A DNA stretch of 64,000 nt, from contig RMBW01000010.1 in assembly GCA_004009845.1 (NCBI GenBank), positions 62,001 through 126,000 of the forward strand, given 5' to 3'. This DNA comes from Davidsoniella eucalypti (lineage: Eukaryota > Ascomycota > Sordariomycetes > Microascales > Ceratocystidaceae). Position numbers and translations under genes: made by a program. The notes beneath the pieces are model-generated. The model worked only from the letters and a program-made list of their open reading frames with translations, had not been told where the DNA came from and ran no database searches. Shown here one piece after another: positions 36,901 through 47,569 of the stretch. Numbering within the stretch: the first letter of the stretch is position 1; every line of letters starts with the position of its first letter.

Positions 36901-39900
36901 CTGTAGCTTGACACGGAGGACATGACGATTGAGCGGCGCAATCTCGGCTTCAATCGTCAGTAGTGGGAAACAGTCCAACGTACGCCGGAGTTTACGACCA
37001 GCGCCTTCATTGTGAACCATGCTTCCAAGTTCGCTAGCACTCATGTCACGAAGAGACTGTATAGAAATCGATCTCTTCGCCTCTAATGCGCGTAGGACCG
37101 GCATTGGATACTCGAATTGGGCCAGGGGATGGCGATACGACCAGAGACGACGCTCGATCGACTTTGCTAGTGTTAGTAACACCAGACACAGCTTGCCCCA
37201 GCGGCGATTCAGAGCTACCATAAAGAGGGCACGGCAGATACGCCCGGCTTGTTGGGAAACATAGTTGAGATCATTGCCCAACGCAAAGTCCTCGGGCTGT
37301 ACTCGCGCAATGTAGGCTTGTAGTAGGATATTGGCCTTGGCATGTGGTGTGTCTAGGCCCTTTTCGACCGGATAGCGCACCATTTCATTGTTCATGAGTG
37401 TAAGTTCCTTGGACTCGCTATCGCGCGCTTGCACGTGATCGAATTCGCCGCTCATACTCATCATGTTCAGCATATCCTTCTCGTTGTTGTGCTCCCGCAT
37501 CATGCTATTGAATACCTGAATCGTGGCATGGCCGATATAGTACTGGCTAGCAATACGTCCCAGGTCTTTAGGACGGAGATCCTCGGTAGTCGCCTCGTTG
37601 AACACAATCATCTGGCTATTCTGCAATGTACGTGCTGCAGTAATTGCCAGCCGACGACGGTGCTGGACCAGCTGCGGATCGTTCTGTATCTCGCTCCATT
37701 CGATGTTGTACGTCTGGAAGCTGCGCTGCATTCGTACAAATAGATACGAATAACCAATCCATTGCACTGCCTCGGCAATGTTTGTCACTGTACCCAGAGA
37801 GATCTCGGCATTGAGATTATCCACAAGCTTGGTCGAGAAACGGGATTCGATGGGTTGTTGCTCCGTAACTGCACGTAGATAGTGGTCCAACTTGTCCTGG
37901 GAAGTACAAATCATGCCAATACCTGTATCCTCGAACTGTGGACGTCCGGCACGACCAAAAATTTGCAGTACATCTAGGATCCCCAGATCTGAAAACTTAC
38001 CAAGAGCAGCATTGTAGACGTTGGTGCCCTTGATAACGACGGCTGCAGCGGGCAAGTTGACGCCCCATGCCAGAGTAGCCGTACAGCACAGAACCCTCAG
38101 CACGCCGTTCCCAAATAGCCGCTCCATGGTGTTACGGTCGGCACGAGCCATACCAGCATGATGAACACCAACTCCCTTAGGAATAAGCTCACGTAGATCG
38201 CGGGCCTTGGTTTGCTTGAGATCTCGGATTGCCTGGTCGTACTTCGGGTGCCCAATAGGATCAAATAGGTCCATACAGTCCTCCTCCGTAGCCTTTTGCA
38301 GTAGCATCTTGGCTGTCAAAACAGTATCACGCCGTGAGTGCACAAACACCATGACTTGATGGTCGCGTTCTAGCATCTGTCGCACCTTTTCAAATGCCAC
38401 CTGATCTAAATTACTGCGGCTCTCCTGGCTTCCAGACTTGCCCTTGACACCTATGAAATGCTGCTCCAGGGGCACAGGGCGGAAGGACTGGTCAAAATAG
38501 AAGAGACCACGCCAACGATTGACACGCAGGAAGTCTGCCACGTCAAGATAGTTGGGCAGTGTGGCACTCAAACCAACGATGCGAATTAGTGACTGGGTGC
38601 TTTCTACCTGACGTTGGGTACGAGCCACTAGAGACTCTAAGACTGCACCACGCTCGTCATGAAGCATATGCACTTCATCAATGATGAGTAGCCGCACCTT
38701 TTGCACCAACTCTGTATCGCCAGTACCCTTACGTGTCACTACATCCCACTTCTCAGGAGTCGTCACAATGATTTGTGTGTTGATAATCTCAGTTTTTGTA
38801 AGAGACATATCACCGGTGTACTCACGACACTTTATGCCTAGCCACGCCAGTCGCTTCCCAAGCTTTTCTGTGACTTCAGCAGCTAGCGCCTTCATGGGGG
38901 CGACATACACGATCTTGAAGTCTTCTAGTGCCACTGTAAAGTCGGTCGCTGCGGGGTTCTCGATAGGCTCCGGGAAGCAATACTGGCCAATGCAATGTAA
39001 CACAGTGAGCACGGAAGCATCTGTTTTACCCTATAGTTACTGTTAGTATATAACAGCTCATTAATTTCAGTGGAAATGGTATACTTACAGCACCAGTAGG
39101 CGCACAAATCAGCATGTTCTCGTTAGTCTTATAAGCTACAGGATACACGAGACTCTGCATGCGGTTTAGAGACTTGTAACCCTTGAAAGTTCCGCGACAG
39201 AGGCCGTCCATATCCACAATCTCGATTAGCTTCTCGCCAGGCTGAAGTGTACCTTTTCGACCAGCTGGAATGGAAATCTCTTCATACTTTTCATATTGAA
39301 ACTTTTCGTTGCCGACTGGAAGAGCATAACGTTTTCCACTGTGGCTTAGGGTGTTTCCAGCATAATATGATTTGTAGACATGAGGATATCTCTCTTCCTT
39401 AGCACGAGCCGCGGCTAAAGGCATGGCCTTATGTTGTTCATCTTGACGCTGGAGAGCTGCAAGACGCTCAGCCCTAGTCAGCAGTCGGGCACCGCCAGAC
39501 TCGCGCTCGATCTGTTCCTTTGTTACGGCAGCCAATACATCGTCGCGGTGACCCAGAAGATCAATAATAAACTCAAAGTCGTCGTAGCCTACTAGATCAG
39601 CAAGTCCGGACTGAAGCGCCTCCTCGGAACCTCCAGATGACAGCAAAGAGACTATCTGGTTCTGTAGCACATCCTCAGCCAAGTCGTTCTGTACTGCTAT
39701 CGTAGTACACTTTGTCGACAACCACTGAACGCCGAAGTCTCCAGGGCCGCCCACACCAAGCTCTTCATCGCCGCTTTCATCGCCGCTTTCATCGTCAGGG
39801 ATATCGTCGGCGTCGTCTTCAGGAATGAAGTCCCAGACGTCTTGGTCCTTCTGGCCCCAAGTGGCCCAGGCGTCCTCGCCAACGACAGCTCCGGTGAACT

Positions 39901-40009
39901 CACCTTCAAGATCGGCTGGAGGAAGGTTCAGCGTAGCGATACCATCCAGCATTGCTTGGAATTGGATCTTCCATTCCGTATCAGCCTCTTTGAGCTTTTC
40001 AGATGCCAT
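33931..40009 (-). CDS. SLH1: Ski2-like RNA helicase of the ribosome quality-control trigger complex (SLH1/ASCC3)
   Basis: Two exons, 39089-40009 and 33931-39030, give 2006 aa; the single intron (58 nt) splits the first Walker A motif APTGA|GKT. The protein has two helicase cassettes in tandem. Cassette 1 has APTGAGKT (303-310), PMKAL, TTPEKWD, DEVH (425-428) and the SATLPN motif. Cassette 2 has GSPTGSGKT (about 1162), TTPEKWD and DEIH (about 1266). Each cassette is followed by a Sec63-type domain. The acidic N-terminus (about 60-85, with DESGDESGDEE) and a helical block at about 110-150 match SLH1 proteins. The known role is splitting collided ribosomes with the other RQT subunits. The paralog BRR2 of the spliceosome was considered; it is longer (about 2150 aa) and has a different N-terminus. 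YKT6 is divergent from it across an 853-bp promoter region. Confidence 0.9.
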
Positions 40010-40862
40010 GATGGGCGGATTCGAAGTGTATGAAGTATAAAGTTCGACAATTATAGATGTAGAAAGAAATGACCTTTTGTTTGGTAAGACACTATGTTAT
40101 GGAGATGTCGTGTCGTGGATAGGCCGTAGTAGTTGCCAAGTTGGGAGACAGAGAGACACAAGATATAAGTAGGTGCTTCCCTTTTCTAGTGTTTTACAGT
40201 TACATACATATACACAACAATGAAAATCGCCAGCCAAATTTAGCAATAACTCACGATGACGCTAAACTCATCATAAACGTAGCACCAATTGAGCTTGTAG
40301 CCCCACTTAAACAAGCAACTAAGCTTACAGGGACGCCGAGAGAAAAGCGCAACTACAAAGTGGGGTCTAGCCATCCTGCTTAGTCAAACCCTCCGGTGCT
40401 TTGTTAATGGCGGGGAAAATGTAGCAAGGCATGCATAAGAGCACATCAACAATACATATATAGTATATCATAAAATCTACAGGGGCATTACAGAGGGTCT
40501 TCCCCCTGTCGCCGGATGTGGTTACAGTGAGGTTACAGTGAGGGGAAGTCGGTGTGCAGGCTGCCAAAGTCGCATCCTTCCCCCAAGGCTAGAAACAGCT
40601 TTATCGTTTTATCGAGATTACCTAAGTATGTACTATGCTTTACTTAGCTTGCTTCAAGATAAGTCTGTCGCCAGCCTTGCCTACCGAGTTTTAGTCGTGT
40701 TTCTTTTCCTCTGTTTTTTCATCCGCCTTTATTCTTCCAGAAATCTTCTCGATATTGCTTCATAGCCTACGTCCCTTGTTTTCCGATCTTCTACTCTTTC
40801 GGTCTCTCCACCGTTCACCCAAACTTTCGTCTTGCTGTTGCCTCCACACCAAGCCGCCCACC
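40010..40862. promoter_or_regulatory. Divergent intergenic region, SLH1 / YKT6
   Basis: This 853-bp stretch carries the promoters of both genes. A direct repeat gttacagtgaggttacagtgagg lies at about 40522-40544 and a pyrimidine-rich tract at 40690-40850 leads into YKT6. No gene is seen in it. Confidence 0.4.
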
Positions 40863-42083
40863 ATGAAGCTGTTCTATATTGGTGTAAGGAGAGCCCTCTG
40901 TCTCTAGCCTTTTTCTCATTTCTGCATTCCTCGGCCAGGCTGCCTGTCTACCTGTGGCTAGCTACCTTTCTACTCGATATACTGCCTAGTTTATCACAAC
41001 ACGCCATTCAGGCCGGTCATTCAAGAGCTAACTAAGTCTTTCTGCGCTGTCTAGATCATCCGCAACTCCACTGAGCCCATTACCGAGCTCATCGCCGAAA
41101 AGGAACTCAGTACTTTCTCACGTTTTACTCGCGCCAGGTAAGCATATCTATACCAGTACTATATTTAGGTTCAAAAAGCCGCTAACTCTTAATCTTTTGT
41201 CCTCTTCCAGCTGTACGTAAACCCTCCGATTTCCCTTGTACACAACTCACACAGGCAGTGTGATATCGATTTTCCACCATCCCCTTTGTAGATCTCCATG
41301 CGCCTGCGTAAAGACCAATCTTACTACATGCGCCCCGAGATGCGCCAAGAACCTACGATTCAGACCATACCAATATGTATACTAGAGACACTAGCAGCCG
41401 ACTAACACTTTGCATCCCTCTTTTGCGCGAAATACAGATGGAGAGTTCATGAGCGTCTTTGCGCAAAAAGTCGCCGAAAGTACCAAGCCCGGTCAGCGCC
41501 AGGACGTTGAAGAGCAAGAAAGCAGTAAGTCTCAGTATACCAAGGCCCCCAAGGGACCAGAAGCTAACACATCGCAAACAGCTTTCCACGTCTATGCCCG
41601 CAGTGAGGGTGTCGCCGGTGTCATTATCTCCGATCATGACTATCCCGCCCTGGTAGCTCACCAGCTGCTAAGCAAGTATGTTTATTCTTTGTCTCGCAGG
41701 GTGCTACCAACAGCAACCCAATCCTTGGATCAATACCTCAGCTCACTAACCATGTTTTGTGCACCTTGCCCTACAGAATTGTCGACGAGTTCCTAGCTGA
41801 CCACCCCAAGAGCACTTGGGCTAGCGGCAGACCAACACTGTCGATGCCCCAGATCAAGGAGTACCTTGCCAAGTACCAGAACCCCGAGGAGGCTGACAGC
41901 ATCATGAAGATTCAAAAGGAGCTGGACGAAACCAAGATTGTGCTGCACAAGACCATCGAGTCGGTGCTGCAGCGTGGCGAGAAAATCGACGATCTTGTAG
42001 CCAAGTCAGATGGTCTGAGTGCCCAGAGCAAGCTGTTCTACGGCCAGGCGAAGAACCAAAACTCATGCTGCACTGTCATGTAA
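40863..42083 (+). CDS. YKT6: R-SNARE YKT6, six exons including a 2-nt microexon
   Basis: Exons are 40863-40883, 41055-41137, 41211-41212 (CT), 41438-41524, 41582-41675 and 41777-42083, giving exactly 198 codons (197 aa), the normal YKT6 length. The N-terminal longin domain (MKLFYIGIIRNSTEP and following) is followed by the R-SNARE helix with its central arginine in SVLQRGEKID. The end is CCTVM: one cysteine for palmitoylation and a CaaX box for farnesylation. YKT6 cycles between cytosol and membranes and acts in ER-Golgi, vacuole and autophagosome fusion. Without the dinucleotide exon the reading frame is lost after TRA; with it the protein reads SRFTRASYGEFM, matching the (S/A)(N/S)YGEFM block conserved in filamentous ascomycetes. 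The flanking introns (73 and 225 nt) have normal ends and CTAAC branch sites. Confidence 0.88.
41211..41212 (+). other. YKT6: Inferred 2-nt microexon (CT) of YKT6
   Basis: CT sits between a strong acceptor (cctcttccag, 41201-41210, branch gctaac at 41181) and a donor (gtacgt from 41213, with branch gactaac and acceptor aatacag at 41437 downstream). Joining AG|CT|AT gives AGC TAT, Ser-Tyr, and restores the frame. An alternative is a 44-nt exon 41169-41212, which is also in frame and would insert 14 codons, but it needs a 31-nt intron, shorter than fungal introns normally are. Confidence 0.75.
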
Positions 42084-45000
42084 AGCATCCTGTGCAAATC
42101 GATCGCATACATTTCACTAGTAGTGCTCAAGGGACATGACAAACTAGAGTACATGCGCACGTGATAAAGATATTTCTCTATGAGCAAAGCAACAATGGGG
42201 AATCTAAGAAGAACCCTAAATTGGGTGTTTGTTAGTATCTATCGTCATATCTTTTCCTTAATACATATACCCCTTTTAACTGTACAAAAACTGCGTTATA
42301 TCATTGATCATTTACTTAAAATCGGGTGGGTTTGTTATCAAAGATAGGGTTAAGACACAATAGGGTTACTGATAGGGTATTGTGTTCTTTAGCCTGGGTA
42401 ACACAACGCAAGCTATCCGTATTTGAAGTTGAAACTCCATTAATGTATTTGTAAAAGACCTTGTTTAAGATGGCGTCTTCACAGAGCTCAACTATATCAT
42501 GTGCTATTTCAATATCGTATAGACTCACCATGTCGCGCCAACCAAAGTTGCCCGAACACATGACGATATAGCCCGATACATAGCCAACAGCAGCGTCAGC
42601 ACGTAAAGAATAAGCAGGCTATAACATATTAAGGGTTTGATGAAGCCTGAATGAGTTTCTAGCCTTTTTGCTTCTTGAGTTGCCCTAGAAATTCTATTGG
42701 ATTATTACTTTCTAAGGTCTTGTTAAGCCCGTTTAGAAGTTTATCTGGACTTGTGGTATTGGCATCGGTAAGGTTGAGGTTTGATTACTTTTAATCTTTA
42801 TTTCATTAGATCTTTGGTCAACGAGTAAAGAGAGAGAAAAAAGAGAGGGGGCAATCAATGAGCGTATCCCAAACGAATTATGCATCATGACATCACTTGG
42901 AACAGGGGCCCACAAAGAGCTTCCCATTGTTTGACTGGCTGGGTTGATTGTCCGATTTACAAGCTTTGATCCATGGAGAGAGATGTACATGTATATGTAT
43001 CATGTGTAGTAGAAAAAAAAGGGTAAGTCAAGACAAGGAAGAGGAAAAGGTGCCCCAGATTTTAGTCGAGGCGAGAAATCAGACAATAGAGTGCTTGAAG
43101 CAGCCATAAAAGTAGGCTCTGAGGCTGGGCTTGGGCTAGAACAGCAGGTTTATGCAAGATGACGATCACCTTTGCTCCCCTCCTTGGGCTGGAGGGAGGC
43201 GTTATTGATAAGCCTAAAGAAGGCTTTCTTCTCTACCAACAACTACTGTCGAGGACTTAGCTAATATCACTACTATTGGCACATATTCAATAAGCTTGCA
43301 GCACGAACAACGACATTATGATAAAGAATATTTTGACAATAGTGACAACATCAATAATTGAGGACAGTCGAGACAAGATGAACAAGAAATGACGGAGCTC
43401 CATGAATAATGCTGTATTGTGATGTCATGTGAAGTGACTGCAATAGGCAGCCAAAGTCTTGTTCTTCTTATTTGCTCCCTTTTGTCTCTAAGAACTGAGA
43501 CATGATAGTTTACTTATAGTACAAGGAAACGGTCTAAGATTTAAACGTTAAAAAAAAGTGGCCAAGGTATGGAAAGCAATCCCTTAGAAGGTCGGAACGT
43601 TGTCATGAAGAAACACCTAAAGTAGTAGAAACGGCTCGCCAAAAAGTCAAGTAGCCGCATCTGTTTATATCTTTATAGTAACAGTATAATAACTATAACA
43701 GCATATATAAGCGATACGGCCACATTTAGATAGACGCTGACTGCTTGCTATCTGGAGCGTTTCTCTTGGTATACATCTGTAATATATAGTTATGTCTTAT
43801 TCCCCCATTTTGTAATTTTGGGCCTAAAGTGGCCCTCCATCAATTCTGAGCCGTGGCATGCGGGCTGTTGTTAATTAGCTGGCTTCTCCTTATTTTCTCT
43901 ATCGTTTCCGGCAGTCTTCTTTTTTTTCTTTCGAAGAATGCGGAGTTAGCGGCCTGCTTGTTAGCGGCACCGTTTCTATATCCTATAACAAGATCGCGAG
44001 TGAGGCTCGATAATGATCGGTGCTTGATGTGGCCGCCCAACACGAAAGAAGGACCGACCACTTACTGCCACCTCCCTAGCCTGACAAGTTAAGCTATTCT
44101 AGTATGTATGTTGCCTTTGCTCTATGTACGTTTCAGCCTAGAGAGGGTGTGATTTCTTTACAGGTTTTATCCCTTCTAAAGTATAAGCCTTTGAGTGTGA
44201 GATATCTCAAGATGTTGTGTACTTGTATAGTGGGTTGTAATTTAGTAGCTGCTAGAAATCTCACGAACCCATCCGTGCCTACTCAAATCAAGGGACGAAA
44301 GAGCAAGCAAGCCTAGGGACAAAAAAATTGCTTACTATGCATGTACATATATATATAACTATCTGTATCTGTATATACTTGTATGCTTCTCATGTCTTGG
44401 CTTCCTTCCCTGACTAGCCTGTTTCGTTAGGCCTTTTTTGTTGTCTTTTCCTTGGGTGCATAACCCGGCAGTCGTCGTTTTCTCTTTTGATGCAGCTTAG
44501 CTTAGCCTATATTTCTAGGCCTGGGTATTTTGGTATGGTTTGTTTTTGATTTGGCTCAACAAGACAAGAAACTGAAGTGGGTGGCGGTGGTCAAGTCGTA
44601 GTGAGTATGTTTGTTTATACTATGTACTATTTTTTATTATTAAACTTTTTGCGATCTCTTGTAATGCGGTAAAGCGTAATTGCTTTGGATTACTGAAGCT
44701 TCTGCCCCACCTTCCAAATCCTTCCTGGCTGCTACGGGTTCCTTCCTTTCTGCTCGTTTGGGCTCCCTTGACTACTCACTGGTTTCTTTTTTTCAGCGCT
44801 GAAAGTAGCAGGAACGGCACCTGAAAGTGGACGGCAGTAGCAATTGCCCGCTCTCTTTTTGCTACCCCGTCTATTTTGCCATTTCCCCTCTATGGTCCAC
44901 TATAGCACGCCGCGCCCAAAAGCGTAGTTGCCATTGGCACCCGCACAGTAATAACTAGGCAATAATTCGGCTCCTAAAGATATTCCTAGAGCTGCTTGAG

Positions 45001-45507
45001 CTGTTTTCAGAGCCTCGAAAGGTAGTTTGGTTCTGGATTCCTGGTCGATTTGTGCCGGGCAGACGCTACTCCAGCAGTTCTACATAGTAAACCCATAATC
45101 CCAAGGTTACAGTGAATAATAATAATAATAATACTAGTATGTCTACTTTCTCTAGGCTAGGCTTTATTTTACTTTTCTTCCTCTCTCTTTCACCTCCAGC
45201 TTCGACCACACTAACACACGCCTTTGCATCTTCATTCCTTGGTATTTACTTATCCGAGTCCGTCTTCTTGATCTAGATTGCCCTTCTTTCCTTCCTCTTG
45301 TTGTCGTCTTTGTTCAATCCCCTTCTTCTCTTTATCTTCCTCAGCCTTGCCCCGCCAGCCTGCTATTATCTCGACCGCCTACATCTATTCTCCTCTGTTC
45401 AAGTATCGTCGTCGCCACCACTCTTCTTTTGCTTCTCTTCAACAAGAGCCAAGAAACCGCCTTTCTTCGTTACCTTTAGTCCGCTCAGCTTTTAGCCTCC
45501 GTTCAAG
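42084..45507. other. Intergenic region, YKT6 / HOG1
   Basis: This 3.4-kb spacer lies between two plus-strand genes. It is AT-rich, with three ATAGGGT(T/A) telobox-like elements at 42344, 42360 and 42372, an (AAT)6 microsatellite at 45115-45132 and a long pyrimidine-rich HOG1 leader from about 45140. No ORF here has family support. Confidence 0.45.
45115..45132. repeat. (AAT)6 microsatellite
   Basis: Six perfect AAT units lie about 375 bp upstream of the HOG1 start. Confidence 0.8.
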
Positions 45508-47569
45508 ATGGCCGAGTTCGTACGCACCGAGATTTTCGGCACCATGTTCGACATTACGTCCAGGTGCGTTCAATGCCTATATCACTCACTCTGCCAATCT
45601 TCATTCAACGGCAAGCTCGCCCAACACAGCCATTTGCTAACCAAGCCGTGCCTCCAGATATGCGGACGTACAACCTGTCGGTATGGGCGCCTTCGGACTA
45701 GTTTGGTAAGTCTAACCTTCGTCATGCCCGCCTTTTTTGGCAGGCTTCCGCGGCGGCCCGTTAACTAATATTTGCCGCCCCCCAGCTCTGCCCGCGACCA
45801 GCTCCTCAACCAAAGTGTGGCCATCAAGAAGATCGTCAAGCCGTTCAAGACCGACGTACTAGCCAAGCGTACTTACCGTGAATTGAAGCTGCTCATGAAC
45901 CTACGCCACGAGAATGTTCGTTACTTTTACTTGCCCCAATCTACCACAACTGCTAACGCCCATTGCTTGCTTTTCTTAGGTCATCAGCCTCAGTGACATC
46001 TTCGTCTCGCCCAATGAAGACATGTAAGTTTCCCCCGCAGCATCCCGGTAGTGGCCTATTTCCAGCGCTCAATATGGCCCTTCCAATCATGAACACAAGA
46101 AACAGTAAATTTGCTTGGACCGTCCACTAATGTGCTATTGTTTTCCTCAGTTACTTTGTGACCGAGCTCTTGGGAACTGATCTGCACCGTCTGCTGACCA
46201 CCCGCCCTCTGGAGCCTCACTTCATCGTGTACTTCACATACCAGATCCTGGTTAGTATCACTCTCTTAGCCACAGGCGCCATTTATGCTGACTGTTTTCT
46301 GCTCAATAGCGCGCCCTCAAATTCGTGCACTCAGCCGGCATTATTCATCGCGATCTTAAGCCCAGCAACATCCTGATCAACGAGAACTGCGATCTCAAGA
46401 TCTGTGATTTCGGCCTGGCCCGTATCCAGGATCCGCTCATGACAGGCTATGTTGCCACTCGCTACTACCGTGCACCCGAGATTATGCTCTCGTGGCAGAA
46501 GTACGATGTAGCTGTCGATATTTGGAGTGTCGGCTGTATCCTAGCCGAGATGATCACCGGCTCGCCGCTATTCCCCGGCAAGGATCACGTACACCAGTTC
46601 TCGATCATTACAGAGCTAATCGGCAACCCGCCCGAGTACATCATTGGAGGCATTACTAGCGAGAACGTAAGTCTGATCTATCGAGTTGCAGTTATGGCCG
46701 TTTCTTTTCTTGTTACCATTGTCAGGTATCTCCCTGATCGCGGCCCAACGCTGTGTAACATCGGAACCATCAGGCAATAATACCCTCATCCAGTCCACTA
46801 ACCCCAGTCACAGACCCTCAGATTTGTGCAGTCTCTGCCGGCTCACGACCCGGTATCCTTCGTGTCAAAGTTCCCTACAGCCACGCCTGAAGGTACGTCT
46901 CTAATTTGTATTCTGATTGAATGCACATGTATATATGTGATCTTTGGAAAGTACCATCACTAATGATAGGTACAGCTATCGATCTTCTCGAAAAATTCCT
47001 AGTCTTCGACCCACGCCTCCGCCTAACGGCCGCCGTTGCGCTTTCGCACCCGTACCTAGAGCTCTATCACGACGAGGATGACGAGCCCTCCGCGCCGCAT
47101 CCGTTTGACTTTGAGGACGGCATCAGTGCTTCCGCGGATGTTTGGAAGGTCAAGATGTACGATGACATCCTTGCCTTCCACAACCGCTCGCAGGAAGTAG
47201 ACACTACCGGTGAGAACATCGGCCCGGATCCTATGGATCAGTACGTTAACCCGAATTCCGCCTATATGGCCTACCCCGCACTTTGAAGATGAAGAACAAC
47301 ACAACCAGACGCTATACTCGCAGAATATGAAAGCCCAAATGGCCGCTGATACAAAGGCGCTCGCCGCTTCTGACCCTAATTTTGCCGCCGCCCTCCACGA
47401 ACTGTCGCTTGGTCTATATGCTACATCCGCTGGCGTATATGCCGACGCCGAAACCGAAGCTGAGACTGATGGAAATGCTGGTCCGCCGGGAGTTGGCCAT
47501 AGCAATGATGTCACCCCCGATGAGGAAGGACACGGGCTGTCACTTGCGCCGTCTCGCGCTTATGCGTGA
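45508..47569 (+). CDS. HOG1: Stress-activated MAP kinase HOG1 (p38-type), C-terminus ambiguous
   Basis: Exons are 45508-45563, 45658-45705, 45786-45915, 45980-46023, 46151-46250, 46310-46666, 46814-46892 and then 46976 onward. The kinase has the glycine loop in GMGAFGLVC, VAIKK (Lys near 49), HRD (139-141), DFG (159-161) and the p38-type activation motif TGY (171-173) in MTGYVATRYYRAPE. The acidic docking site is HDEDDEP, after LTAAVALSHPYLELY. It is the terminal kinase of the osmotic and oxidative stress cascade. Read straight through, exon 8 stops at 47286 (374 aa, ending AYMAYPAL). Splicing gtgaga (47210) to the AG at 47287-47288, or to 47293-47294, instead enters a frame open to 47569 and gives about 442 aa. 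Intron 3 has an unusual donor (gttcgt). The kinase identity is firm; which C-terminus is used is not. Confidence 0.9.

Noticed and set aside
33931..40009. Assignment as the spliceosomal helicase BRR2
   Set aside because: Length (2006 aa) and the N-terminal block fit SLH1/ASCC3; BRR2 is longer with a different N-terminus.
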